Shown: one piece after another, positions 26,593 to 35,597 of the stretch
How positions within the stretch are numbered: position 1 is the stretch's first letter
How the letters are laid out: each line of letters starts with the position of its first letter
Origin: Rikenellaceae bacterium
GTDB taxonomy: Bacteria; Bacteroidota; Bacteroidia; Bacteroidales; Rikenellaceae
Assembly: GCA_020860245.1 (NCBI GenBank)
Contig: JAJBUQ010000039.1
Coordinates: 76,299-140,298, forward strand
Direction of reading: 5' to 3'
DNA length: 64,000 nucleotides
Position numbers and translations under genes: made by a program
The notes under the pieces: model-generated
Told to the model about the DNA's origin: nothing
Seen by the model: the letters and a program-made list of their open reading frames with translations, nothing else
Database searches by the model: none

Positions 26593-27825
26593 ATGAAAGA
26601 AGCAGTTGCTATTCTTACAGGCGGCGGTCCGGCTCCGGGAATGAATACCGTAGTGGGAAGCGTGGCCAAAACATTTTTGAAAAAAGGATACCGCGTTATC
26701 GGACTTCACGAAGGTTATTCGGGACTGTTCTCCAAGAATCCCCGTCACGAGGACCTTACGTTTACCGTGGCGGACGATATATTCAACAGGGGAGGATCGT
26801 ATCTCGTAATGAGCCGATTCAAACCGACCGACGATAATTTTAAGAACGATTTCAATCTTGATTTTTTCGTTAAAAATAATGTAAAGCTTCTCGTTACGGT
26901 AGGAGGCGATGATACTGCCTCGACAGCTAACCGCATCGCTAAGTTCCTCACGGAGAAAAATTATCCGATTGCGAATATACACGTTCCGAAGACTATCGAC
27001 AACGATCTTCCGCTTCCGGTAGGCTCTCCGACGTTCGGTTATCAATCGGCTAAGGATCAAGGCTCAGTGATCGGACAAACACTCTATACCGATGCTAAGA
27101 CCAGTGAAAACTGGTTTGTGGTCGCAGCTATGGGGCGTTCGGCTGGACACCTTGCGTTCGGTATCGGTACTGCGTGCCACTATCCGATGATAATCGTACC
27201 TGAAATGTTTAATAAAACTACCATTACTGTCGATAAAATAGTAAAACTTATGGTTTCTTCTGTTTTAAAACGTAAGATAATGGGAATAAATTACGGTGCG
27301 ATTATCGTATCCGAAGGGGTATTCCATGATTTAAGCGCGGAAGAAATCGAAAAGACAGGCGTGCAGTTTACTTATGACGCTCACGGACATCCCGAACTCG
27401 GTAAAATTTCTAAAGCTCAGGTATTCAATACTATGCTTGAGAATGCTCTCGCCGAGATCAAAGTTAAAGTAAGAAGCCGTCCGGTCGAGATAGGGTACGA
27501 AGTCAGGTGTCAGACACCTATTGCTTACGATCTTGTTTACTGCTCGATGCTCGGTATGGGTGTTTATAAATTATTCTCGGAAGGTAAATCCGGATGTATG
27601 GTTTATGTCGATCCGGCGGGAGAGGTCTCTCCGTTGTTCCTCAAGGATCTTCAGGATCCGACAATCGGGAAAATTCCACCGCGCCTTGTGGATATCAATT
27701 CCAATAAAGTACAGTCGGTTATACATAACCTCCTGCATTTTATTACTCCGGAAGACTATGAAGCTGCAAAACAATACGTTGCAAATCCGGAAGACTACGA
27801 TTTCTATAAAATACTTAACTGGTAA
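26593..27825 (+). CDS. 6-phosphofructokinase, PPi-type signature
   Basis: The 410-residue PFK-fold enzyme phosphorylates fructose 6-phosphate. Two positions distinguish donors: here GGDDT (Asp107 where ATP enzymes have Gly) and PKTIDND (Lys133 where ATP enzymes have Gly), both typical of pyrophosphate-dependent enzymes, so PPi is the likely donor and the reaction reversible. Other conserved parts are GGGPAPGMN at the N terminus and AAMGRSAGHLA. It probably shares the fbaA transcript and ends at a strong terminator. Confidence 0.92.
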   Translation: MKEAVAILTGGGPAPGMNTVVGSVAKTFLKKGYRVIGLHEGYSGLFSKNPRHEDLTFTVADDIFNRGGSYLVMSRFKPTDDNFKNDFNLDFFVKNNVKLLVTVGGDDTASTANRIAKFLTEKNYPIANIHVPKTIDNDLPLPVGSPTFGYQSAKDQGSVIGQTLYTDAKTSENWFVVAAMGRSAGHLAFGIGTACHYPMIIVPEMFNKTTITVDKIVKLMVSSVLKRKIMGINYGAIIVSEGVFHDLSAEEIEKTGVQFTYDAHGHPELGKISKAQVFNTMLENALAEIKVKVRSRPVEIGYEVRCQTPIAYDLVYCSMLGMGVYKLFSEGKSGCMVYVDPAGEVSPLFLKDLQDPTIGKIPPRLVDINSNKVQSVIHNLLHFITPEDYEAAKQYVANPEDYDFYKILNW

Positions 27826-27843
27826 CGGTTATATATCATTAAT

Positions 27844-27874
27844 AAAAGGGAGCCTGATTGAAGGCTCCTTTTTT
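27844..27874 (+). terminator. Intrinsic terminator after phosphofructokinase
   Basis: GGAGCCT (27849-27855) pairs with AGGCTCC (27862-27868), flanked by an A run and followed by six Ts. Confidence 0.75.
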
Positions 27875-28007
27875 AGTTTATATGATCTTCGATAAACTAA
27901 CACAAACAAAGAAATCCGCAGATTAAAAAATAATTACCGTAACTATTGCATGGTACAAGATATTCAACGAACTGATATGCACGAAGTACAATGTAATAAA
28001 CTTTGGT

Positions 28008-28015
28008 TATATTTG
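28008..28015 (+). promoter_or_regulatory. -7 promoter element (TATATTTG) of the 6S-like RNA
   Basis: It matches TAnnTTTG and lies a few bases ahead of the predicted 5' end of the structured RNA. Confidence 0.55.
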
Positions 28016-28019
28016 CACA

Positions 28020-28247
28020 GTCCCCAAATGGGACATATATATTAGGAAGCGTTTAGTGCTTTTCTCAAGTGTGAATTTGGACGATTCAAGCAGTGTTGAG
28101 GAAATAGCGAAAACTCTCTCCTTTGGTTTGTATATGGTTTAATCCAGCATACAGCCAAGGCGTGAGCTGTTTTTCTTATTATTCAACACGGGTCGTCCAA
28201 AACCTACACTTGATATGAGTCTAACAGTCTTACGCCTTCTTTTTTTT
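28020..28247 (+). ncRNA. Candidate 6S-like regulatory RNA
   Basis: No gene is needed here, but the strand folds on itself over about 200 nt as one long, interrupted rod. From outside in: GAAG/CTTC (28046-28049 with 28236-28239), CGT/ACG, TTAG/CTAA (28053-28056 with 28221-28224), CAAGTGT/ACACTTG (28066-28072 with 28206-28212), TTTGGACGA/TCGTCCAAA (28076-28084 with 28193-28201) and GTGTTGA/TCAACAC (28093-28099 with 28183-28189). A large open region follows, then an end hairpin with GTAT/ATAC (28130-28133 with 28149-28152). A TATATTTG promoter precedes it and eight Ts (28240-28247) end it. This rod with a central bubble is the shape of 6S RNA, which mimics an open promoter and binds RNA polymerase. 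The family name is inference; known Bacteroidetes models (6S-Flavo, Bacteroidales-1) were not searched. Confidence 0.6.
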
Positions 28248-28290
28248 AAAATTGCCGTTTGGAGACTGGCGGCAAACAACTCAAATTTTT

Positions 28291-29046
28291 ATGAAAAAGA
28301 TCTTATGTTTTATGGCACTTGCATGCTTAATGTGTTCATGCGGTATCCCAAAAGAAAGAGAAGTAACGGTATCGGATGTACCGATTACAGGATTTATTAA
28401 GGACTATGTTAAAGTGGTCGACGGCACTTATAAGTTCACACACAGTGAGCGTGAGGCCTTTATTTCCATAAAGCTGGAATTAACAGACCACCCTGAGGTA
28501 CAGTATGGTACTAAAAACCATGCTAAGATTAAATTGAATCCTATTGGTAACAATGAAGAAGTCTTCGATATGGGATCTGATGGGTTTTTTGCCTCCGACT
28601 ATGAGTTAAAAAAGGTTGAGGAATTACTGAATGGTGAAATCGGTGAAACTAAAACAATTTTGTTCAAATGGAAATATTTCGGTCTTAAAAGCAGTAAGAG
28701 TATTGCAAATCTTATTTTTGCAAAAGCTGTTTCTTTCGAACTTATCGATAACGGATTTATAGAAGGGGAATCTACCGGAAATTTATCTACAACTAGAGCC
28801 TCTTCTGGCTCGTCCGAGTGGGATAAGGTATTGGATGATTATGAAAAATATATCGATCAATATATTCGTTTGTATAAAAAAGCGGTAAATGGAGATGTTT
28901 CCGCAATGAGCGAATATGTATCCATGCTCGAAAAAGCAGAATCACTGGGGGATAAATTAGATAAAGCCAAAGGTAATATGACTACAGCCCAACTTAACAG
29001 ATATACGCAAATATCTGCCAAACTGTTGAATTCATTGAAGAACTAA
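28291..29046 (+). CDS. Lipoprotein, DUF6591-like
   Basis: The 251-residue protein has a lipoprotein signal (MKKILCFMALACLMCSCG, lipobox Cys near residue 17). A beta-rich domain (about 30-165) is followed by a Ser/Thr linker (TTRASSGSSEW) and a helical C-terminal segment DDYEKYIDQYIRLYKKA with SAMSEYVSMLEKAESL. That C-terminal pattern resembles the Bacteroides DUF6591 family; this is from memory and moderately sure. Function is unknown. The ATG at 28291 is used because the signal peptide starts there. It stands alone, downstream of the small RNA and closed by a perfect 13-bp terminator. Confidence 0.75.
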   Translation: MKKILCFMALACLMCSCGIPKEREVTVSDVPITGFIKDYVKVVDGTYKFTHSEREAFISIKLELTDHPEVQYGTKNHAKIKLNPIGNNEEVFDMGSDGFFASDYELKKVEELLNGEIGETKTILFKWKYFGLKSSKSIANLIFAKAVSFELIDNGFIEGESTGNLSTTRASSGSSEWDKVLDDYEKYIDQYIRLYKKAVNGDVSAMSEYVSMLEKAESLGDKLDKAKGNMTTAQLNRYTQISAKLLNSLKN

Positions 29047-29053
29047 AAATTTA

Positions 29054-29083
29054 GTAAGCAGGAGAGGATACTCTCCTGCTTAC
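29054..29083. terminator. Bidirectional terminator hairpin
   Basis: GTAAGCAGGAGAG (29054-29066) pairs perfectly with CTCTCCTGCTTAC (29071-29083) around a 4-nt loop, between convergent genes. Confidence 0.7.
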
Positions 29084-29123
29084 TTATTATCACTATCCAG
29101 AAGTGAACGATGGTGTCATCTGA

Positions 29124-32100
29124 CTATATCATTATCTCCTCGACATTGCCCGATTCGACATACCAAAGGTAGCCTGAGATATTTTCGTATCCCATTTGTT
29201 GCAGCAGATACATATAATTGCGTACCTGTTTAATGTACTTGTTGTCTTGTTTCTGCCCAAATTTAAAATCTACGACGACGACTTTGCCGTCTTTAATCAT
29301 TACACGGTCTGGTATCTTAATTTTATAGGTTTCCGAAGGTATCAAAATCATATTCTCTATCCGTACTTTGTCCCAGCTTCCGTCGAACCACGAGCGGATA
29401 ATATCGTTCGAGAGTGCCTTATCGATTTTTTCAACGACGGTGGTGACCTCATCTTCGGATATTTGTCCGTCAAATTTAAGCTTTTCGATTACCATGCCTA
29501 CATCATCTTTTGTGATCATGGATTCGAATATACGGTGCATTATCCGTCCGTAATTCCTTCTACTCAGGGTGGTGCCTGTCTCATAGATCCTGTCCGTGTT
29601 TGTACGGAGGCACAGTTTGCCTTTGAAATCTTTTACCGGATATAAAATTTGTGCAGACGATCGGTCGCTATCTTTTTGTTGCTTGATTACAATCCCTTTG
29701 CGTCCGAATTCGAACGTCCTATACCCGTCCGATATGCTGACCGATCCCGGCATATCTCCGGCATAAACCTGATTGGTGCTTTGCTCACGCAGTACGTTGA
29801 TGATGCTTCTGTTTATCGATGCTTGTTTAGAGTTCGGTGAACTCTCCATAATTATATAGAGTTCGTCCTCCGCGCGGGTTACAGCAACATAAAGCAGATT
29901 TATATTATCAATATGCGAATATACCATCTCTTTGAAATAATGATCCGCAAAATATGACGCTGAGAGTAATTTTTTGTATTTCAAAGGTAAATTCCCTAAT
30001 GCGGACAGCGATTCGTCGGAAGAACTTCCCCATAGAGTGCTTCTGCTGCCGGGGTCCATCTTCCATGTTGCATAAGGTATTATAACCACGGGATATTGCA
30101 GCCCCTTAGATTTGTGAATGGTTATCACTGTTATCGCATTCTGTCCTTGAGGCAGATTGATGGATTCCGAACTTCCCGTTTCTTCCCACCACTTGAGGAA
30201 CAGACTCATGTCGGAGATCTTCGAGGAAGAGTAGGAGAGGATCTGATCGTGAAGCGCCTGAATATATGCGGTGTTGTCCGGAACCTCCCCGAGCCTGTAA
30301 TGAGATACGATCATCTCGAATGCCTCTTCTATCGATACAGATTTTGTAGATTTAATAAAATCGATCTCCTCGTCCGGAATCTCAGTGTGCATCTGATGTC
30401 CGAGAAATTTTTTATACACCGCCTCACTGATCTTGCGGTTTATATTCCCAGCTATCCTCATACAGGCGATTATAAATTGTATTACCGGCGAATTGCCGAT
30501 AACAAGCGCTTGCTGTGTTACTACGTCGTAACAGAAATCCCCCTTCGTTTCTCTTTTGCGATTCAGCAATATATTGGCAATCTCGACAGCTTCGTAGTTG
30601 TACCGTACGATGACGGCGATGTCGCGTGCTTCGTAACCCCTTCTTTGAACATCTTCTATGTATGATATGAAGATGTCTTCGTTGAAATCTTTGTTTTCGT
30701 CTTTATCATGCTCCGTTATATTAATATAACCGTCGTTACTGCTCTCAGTACCGGTATGCTTCTGTTTGCAGTTATCGTATGCCTTTGCTGTGAGTCCTTC
30801 GAGTTCCTGTCTGGTTGCGGATGATATCCGACCTTGAGAATAAGCATCCTCGAGAATCGTATTAAGAGCGTAATTCTCCTCTTCTGCCAATCTGGATATC
30901 AGATTGTTGTTGAATTCGATTATATCCCTCTTACTTCGATAATTCGTGTCGAGATTGATAAGATCGGTTTGGCTGAACTGAGCCTCCACTCCGCTGCCGA
31001 GAATATCCCAGTTCCCTCCGCGCCAACGATATATGGATTGTTTTATGTCCCCCACGACAAATACGGGATAATTCTTGTCCTGGGATATGGCATTATTCAA
31101 TAACGGGATGAAATTCTTCCATTGAGAATGCGAAGTGTCCTGAAATTCGTCTATCATGTAGTGACTAAAATGATTCCCTGCCTTCTCGAAAATGAACGGA
31201 GTGTCGTTGTTCTTAATAAGATCATTTATGATACCGGTTGTGTCCGATATTAACATCATATTATTCTCCGAAACGATGCTGCGCACTGTTTCCGACAGAT
31301 CGTTAAGCAGAGCGAAGACGCGAAAATTTTCTTTTATTAGAAGCCGTGTATTCAGGTGTTGATGCTGACTGTCGTAAGTCCCGCAAAGATCCTCTAAAAT
31401 CGGTCGGAGCGCAGGGATTACCGCAATTATTTCATTGCGTTTTTTACTGCTCTTGGTATACCATTTGTCATCGGATTCCAGGGCACCGACAATTCTGTTT
31501 TTATTCCTGTAATCTATGTTTATATTTCCGCTGGCAAGTTCATAGAAATAATTGGCGAAGCTATATTTGCCGTAAGCAAAATCTTCCGAAGATAGTCCGT
31601 TCATATCTATTATATCGACAGCCTCCTGCGCGCGTGCTTTTATTTTTTCCGTGTAATCAGCGATCCATTTATTTATATCCGAGAGCAGCTCTTTGAGTTC
31701 CCTCTTATCCTTCGGGGAATACAGACTCTTAAATTCGTCGGTGAATATCTCTTTGCCTAAATTTACCAGTTCGCTCTTAAAATCCCATTTTTTATTGTCG
31801 TCTATACGCTCGTCGATAAATTCAGTCAGCCAGTTGCGCAGTTCGGGATCCTTCGCCGAATTTTCGATGAGCTTATCTGCGGCACCTGATAGTATACCTT
31901 CCGTTTTAAGCTCCAGATTGACGTCGTTATCGATCCCTATCTCCCTTATGAACGCGTGAATGATCCTTTGAAAAAATTTATCTATGGTCATTATGGAGAA
32001 ATTCGAATAATCATGAAGTATCTTCTTGCGTGCAGTCATAGCACGCACACGGATCTCCGATTCCGACAATCCGGTCTCTGTTTTAAGTTCGCTGAGGAAT

Positions 32101-32318
32101 GCAGGTTCCCTGCCGTCGCTGTTGTGTCCGTTTGCAAGATCGTTTATCTCCTTTATAATTCGACGTTTCATCTCCTCCGTAGCCTTATTCGTAAACGTTA
32201 CAGCAAGAATATTTCTGTAAGTATCGGTGTCGGCAATTACTTTGCTTACATATTCATAAGCGAGTCTGTACGTTTTGCCGGACCCTGCCGATGCCTTTAA
32301 TATTTTTATTCTTCCCAT
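29124..32318 (-). CDS. UvrD/AddA-like helicase with C-terminal PD-(D/E)XK nuclease
   Basis: The 1064-residue protein is a superfamily 1A helicase of the RecB/AddA type for double-strand break resection. Walker A is KASAGSGKTYRL near residue 7, followed by LAVTFTNKATEEMKRRI; the DEFQDTSHSQW motif II, VVGDIKQSIYRWRGG, the VITIHKSKGLQYPVVI motif V and LLYVAVTRAEDELYI motif VI are all present. A nuclease domain closes the protein with VVDFKFGQKQ (Asp1017, Lys1019). The ATG at 32318 overlaps the end of the sugar-kinase gene by 13 bp; a longer frame from 32381 lacks homology. The usual AddB-like partner is not next to it. Confidence 0.9.
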   Translation of the reverse strand: MGRIKILKASAGSGKTYRLAYEYVSKVIADTDTYRNILAVTFTNKATEEMKRRIIKEINDLANGHNSDGREPAFLSELKTETGLSESEIRVRAMTARKKILHDYSNFSIMTIDKFFQRIIHAFIREIGIDNDVNLELKTEGILSGAADKLIENSAKDPELRNWLTEFIDERIDDNKKWDFKSELVNLGKEIFTDEFKSLYSPKDKRELKELLSDINKWIADYTEKIKARAQEAVDIIDMNGLSSEDFAYGKYSFANYFYELASGNINIDYRNKNRIVGALESDDKWYTKSSKKRNEIIAVIPALRPILEDLCGTYDSQHQHLNTRLLIKENFRVFALLNDLSETVRSIVSENNMMLISDTTGIINDLIKNNDTPFIFEKAGNHFSHYMIDEFQDTSHSQWKNFIPLLNNAISQDKNYPVFVVGDIKQSIYRWRGGNWDILGSGVEAQFSQTDLINLDTNYRSKRDIIEFNNNLISRLAEEENYALNTILEDAYSQGRISSATRQELEGLTAKAYDNCKQKHTGTESSNDGYINITEHDKDENKDFNEDIFISYIEDVQRRGYEARDIAVIVRYNYEAVEIANILLNRKRETKGDFCYDVVTQQALVIGNSPVIQFIIACMRIAGNINRKISEAVYKKFLGHQMHTEIPDEEIDFIKSTKSVSIEEAFEMIVSHYRLGEVPDNTAYIQALHDQILSYSSSKISDMSLFLKWWEETGSSESINLPQGQNAITVITIHKSKGLQYPVVIIPYATWKMDPGSRSTLWGSSSDESLSALGNLPLKYKKLLSASYFADHYFKEMVYSHIDNINLLYVAVTRAEDELYIIMESSPNSKQASINRSIINVLREQSTNQVYAGDMPGSVSISDGYRTFEFGRKGIVIKQQKDSDRSSAQILYPVKDFKGKLCLRTNTDRIYETGTTLSRRNYGRIMHRIFESMITKDDVGMVIEKLKFDGQISEDEVTTVVEKIDKALSNDIIRSWFDGSWDKVRIENMILIPSETYKIKIPDRVMIKDGKVVVVDFKFGQKQDNKYIKQVRNYMYLLQQMGYENISGYLWYVESGNVEEIMI

Positions 32319-33199
32319 TTTACTTCCAGCCGATTGATAATATCGAAATCGTATTCCGGAGTTCCCCCCCTCTGTGTGCATACGTAGGCGGATAAAACCG
32401 TTGCGTAGCGGTGTGCTTCGCGTACCGATTCTTTTTCAATAAGTTTGGAAATAAATCCAGCGGTAAAAGAATCGCCTGCACCTACGGTATCCGCGATCTT
32501 TATTTCAGGCGGAATGCACATTGAAAATTCGCTTCCGGCCATAACAAGACTGCCTCCGTTCCCGTAGGTTAGAATTATTATACCGATGCCGTATCTTCGA
32601 GATAGTTTTATGCAAAATTCGCGGTCGCTGCCTTCCAGTCTCTCGTAAATTTTAATTATATCCCGTTCTTTGTGGTTAATTTTCAGGATATTGCAGAGTT
32701 CCAGACTTCTTTTTATCGTCTCAGTATCATAGAAATGCTGCCGCAAATTTAAATCGCAGACTCTCAGGGATTCTTCCGAAGTTCCGCTGACAAACCTGCG
32801 GATCGTTTCACGGGAAGTTATATTGCGCTGAGGGAGGGTTCCAAAACAGACCGCAGCGCAGGATTCTTGGATACGATCCGTCTCCGGAGTATAGTCGATA
32901 AAATCCCAAGCCGTATCCTCCATGATATCGTACGTAGGTATCCCGTTGCTGCCGATATTTACCGTAACCCTGCCAGTGGGCTTGTCCGAAGTTCCCAACA
33001 TTGAGGAGATATCTTTATTCCTAAGACTGTTATACAGTTCAATACCGTTCTCATCGCTGCCTATCGAGCTGATAAGAATTCCGTTGTGTCCGAGTTTATT
33101 AATGTGGTAGATGAAATTGGCCGGAGCTCCGCCGACGTGCCTGCTGTCTGGGAATATATCCCACAGCACCTCTCCGATACCTGCAATTATTTGTTTCAT
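32306..33199 (-). CDS. PfkB-family carbohydrate kinase (fructokinase-like)
   Basis: The 297-residue ribokinase-fold enzyme phosphorylates a sugar, most like fructokinases: GEVLWDIFPDSRHVGGAPAN at the N terminus (substrate-binding GG), LNLRQHFYD, and the DTVGAGDSFTAGF anion-hole and catalytic Asp motif near residue 236. The substrate cannot be assigned beyond a hexose. It overlaps the helicase gene start by 13 bp, so the two are probably translated from one message. It is separated from folD upstream by a hairpin. Confidence 0.88.
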   Translation of the reverse strand: MKQIIAGIGEVLWDIFPDSRHVGGAPANFIYHINKLGHNGILISSIGSDENGIELYNSLRNKDISSMLGTSDKPTGRVTVNIGSNGIPTYDIMEDTAWDFIDYTPETDRIQESCAAVCFGTLPQRNITSRETIRRFVSGTSEESLRVCDLNLRQHFYDTETIKRSLELCNILKINHKERDIIKIYERLEGSDREFCIKLSRRYGIGIIILTYGNGGSLVMAGSEFSMCIPPEIKIADTVGAGDSFTAGFISKLIEKESVREAHRYATVLSAYVCTQRGGTPEYDFDIINRLEVKWEE

Positions 33200-33200
33200 A

Positions 33201-33235
33201 AAAATTCCTACTTCTGAATCAAAAGTAGGAATTTT
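33201..33235. terminator. Terminator hairpin after folD
   Basis: AAAATTCCTACTT (33201-33213) pairs perfectly with AAGTAGGAATTTT (33223-33235). On the minus strand it follows folD and precedes the sugar-kinase gene. Confidence 0.65.
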
Positions 33236-33263
33236 TTCTCTTTATAGTGATTCTCCTCCGTAT

Positions 33264-34139
33264 TTAACCGTAAATCTCTTTTTTTGCGGCCTTTAAGGTA
33301 TTCTTCATCAGCGATATAATAGTCATAGGGCCTACACCGCCCGGAACAGGAGTTATATAGCTGCACTTCGGAGCCACTTCGTCGAACTTAACGTCTCCGA
33401 GCAGCTTCCATCCCGATTTGGTTTTATCGCTGGGAATGCGTGTGATTCCCACGTCTATAACAACTGCTCCCTCTTTGACCATGTCCGCTGTTACAAATTG
33501 CGCAATGCCGAGCGCTGCGATAATTATGTCTGCCTGGGCAACCTCTTCTTTAAGATTTGCCGTGCGGCTGTGGCATATCGTAACGGTACAGTCCCACCCC
33601 TTCTGAAACAGTAGGTTGGCGATAGGTCGTCCTACGATATTGCTCCTGCCGATTACAACGCATTTTTTGCCTGCGGTAGCAATGTTGTAATATTTTAAGA
33701 GTTCGAGTATTCCATCCGGAGTAGCAGGAAGATAAGATGGAAGTCCGTTAATCATTCTTCCCGTATTAACAGGATGAAATCCGTCCACGTCCTTCTTGGG
33801 GTCGATAGCTTCGGTTACTTTTTGTTCGGAGATATGCTTCGGAAGGGGAAGCTGAACGATGAATCCGTCCACAGAATTATCGTTGTTCAGTTTTTCGATC
33901 TCTTGAAGTAACTCTTCTTCCGATATGTTTTCGTCGAATTTTAAGACCGAAGACCTGAATCCGCATTCGTTGCAGCATTTTTCCTTGTGTCCTACATAAG
34001 TGTGGCTCGCGCCGTCGTTGCCGACCAGGATAGCCACAAGATGAGGAGCGCGTTGTCCAGCATCGATAAGTTTGCGAACTTCCTTCGAGATATCCGCCTT
34101 CAGGCTGTCTGCGACTTCTTCGCCTTTAATCAGTTCCAT
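33264..34139 (-). CDS. folD: Methylenetetrahydrofolate dehydrogenase / cyclohydrolase
   Basis: The 291-residue bifunctional enzyme interconverts 5,10-methylene- and 10-formyl-tetrahydrofolate. The catalytic Tyr and Lys are in [12 protein letters not shown], with the conserved [13 protein letters not shown], the NADP-binding [17 protein letters not shown] and the C-terminal [12 protein letters not shown]. Length is normal. The start lies 4 bp after the ffh stop, so ffh and folD form a pair. Confidence 0.95.
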   Translation of the reverse strand: MELIKGEEVADSLKADISKEVRKLIDAGQRAPHLVAILVGNDGASHTYVGHKEKCCNECGFRSSVLKFDENISEEELLQEIEKLNNDNSVDGFIVQLPLPKHISEQKVTEAIDPKKDVDGFHPVNTGRMINGLPSYLPATPDGILELLKYYNIATAGKKCVVIGRSNIVGRPIANLLFQKGWDCTVTICHSRTANLKEEVAQADIIIAALGIAQFVTADMVKEGAVVIDVGITRIPSDKTKSGWKLLGDVKFDEVAPKCSYITPVPGGVGPMTIISLMKNTLKAAKKEIYG

Positions 34140-34143
34140 ATAT

Positions 34144-35466
34144 TTATCTTCTTTTTTTCATTTTAGGCATTTTACCGAATGTTCCGCCTGCAACGGACTT
34201 CATCATTTTGCGCGTCTCCTCGAACTGTTTCAACAGCCTGTTTACTTCGACGAGCGACCTTCCGCTGCCCTTAGCTATCCGCTCCTTGCGTGTGCTGTTT
34301 ATTATCGAAGGATTAGATCTTTCCGCAGGTGTCATGGAATAAATTATGGCTTCGGTGTATTTAAAGGCGTCGTCGCTGATCTCTACGTCCTTGAGCGCTT
34401 TGCCGACTCCCGGTATCATAGAGGCAATATCCTTTAGGTTTCCCATCTTTTTGATCTGCGCTATCTGTGCGAGGAAGTCGTTAAAATCGAACTGGTCTTT
34501 AACTAATTTTTTCTTTAGTCTGCGAGCCTCCTCCTCATCGTATTGTTCCTGAGCCCTCTCGACCAGCGAGACTATATCGCCCATGCCGAGTATTCTGTCT
34601 GCCATACGTTCCGGATGGAATACCTGAAGCGCATCCATCTTTTCGCCCGTGCTGACGAATTTTATAGGTTTATTAACTACCGAACGGATAGATATCGCAG
34701 CACCGCCCCGTGTGTCGCCATCCAACTTAGTTAGTACCACGCCGTCGAAATCGAGCCTGTCGTTGAATTCTTTGGCGGTATTTACAGCGTCTTGTCCCGT
34801 CATAGAGTCCACAACAAAGAGAATCTCTCCCGGATCGACAGCTCTTTTGATAGCCGTGATCTCATTCATCATCTCTTCGTCCACGGCAAGACGCCCCGCC
34901 GTATCGACAATAACGGTGTTTATATGGTTGTCTTTGGCGTAACGGATCGCGTTCTCCGCAATTTTAACAGGATCTTTAATATTTTCCGTATAAACTTCCA
35001 CCCCTACTTGCTCTCCGAGAATTTTGAGCTGGTCGATAGCCGCAGGCCTGTAAACGTCCCCTGCAACGAGGAGCACCTTGCGTCCGTTTTTATTCTTTAT
35101 AAAATTAGCGAGTTTACCTGAGAAGGTAGTTTTACCGGAACCCTGAAGACCCGCAATAAGTATTACGGCAGGATTGCCGGACAGGTTGATCTCCGACATA
35201 GTTCCGCCCATGAGTGAGGCAAGCTCGTCATGAACGATTTTGACCATCTGCTGACCCGGTTTGACCGAATTCAGTACATTCTGTCCCAATGCTTTTTCTT
35301 TAACGTCGTCGGTAAACGTTTTAGCAACTTTATAATTGACATCTGCGTCAATGAGAGCCCTTCTTACCTCTTTAAGCGTCTCGGCAATATTGATCTCCGT
35401 GATTTTGCCTTCGCCTTTGAGCAGTTTAAATGACCGTTCTAACTTATCGCTTAAATTTTCAAACAT
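34144..35466 (-). CDS. ffh: Signal recognition particle protein Ffh
   Basis: The 440-residue SRP54 GTPase targets membrane and secreted proteins to FtsY and the Sec translocon. N domain to about 90, then the G domain with [37 protein letters not shown] and the closing GxGE loop ([12 protein letters not shown]). The Met-rich M domain, which binds 4.5S RNA and signal peptides, runs from about 325 to the end ([11 protein letters not shown]). A TACATTTG box lies on the minus strand at 35488-35495. Confidence 0.96.
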   Translation of the reverse strand: MFENLSDKLERSFKLLKGEGKITEINIAETLKEVRRALIDADVNYKVAKTFTDDVKEKALGQNVLNSVKPGQQMVKIVHDELASLMGGTMSEINLSGNPAVILIAGLQGSGKTTFSGKLANFIKNKNGRKVLLVAGDVYRPAAIDQLKILGEQVGVEVYTENIKDPVKIAENAIRYAKDNHINTVIVDTAGRLAVDEEMMNEITAIKRAVDPGEILFVVDSMTGQDAVNTAKEFNDRLDFDGVVLTKLDGDTRGGAAISIRSVVNKPIKFVSTGEKMDALQVFHPERMADRILGMGDIVSLVERAQEQYDEEEARRLKKKLVKDQFDFNDFLAQIAQIKKMGNLKDIASMIPGVGKALKDVEISDDAFKYTEAIIYSMTPAERSNPSIINSTRKERIAKGSGRSLVEVNRLLKQFEETRKMMKSVAGGTFGKMPKMKKRR

Positions 35467-35487
35467 TACTTCTTGATTTTGAGATTA

Positions 35488-35495
35488 CAAATGTA
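35488..35495 (-). promoter_or_regulatory. -7 promoter element (TACATTTG) of ffh-folD
   Basis: It matches TAnnTTTG on the minus strand, about 21 bp before the ffh ATG. Confidence 0.5.
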
Positions 35496-35546
35496 GCGAT
35501 TTTATACAAAAAAATAAAATCCTGTCGTCTCCTTTATAAACGACAA

Positions 35547-35568
35547 AACGGTGCCCTGCGACACCGTT
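35547..35568 (-). terminator. Hairpin at end of decarboxylase operon
   Basis: AACGGTG (35547-35553) pairs with CACCGTT (35562-35568). It sits 30 bp after the OadB-like stop on the minus strand; the T tract is short, so it is a modest terminator. Confidence 0.5.
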
Positions 35569-35597
35569 CCGAAATATTATCTGTTGTGTTCCGATCT

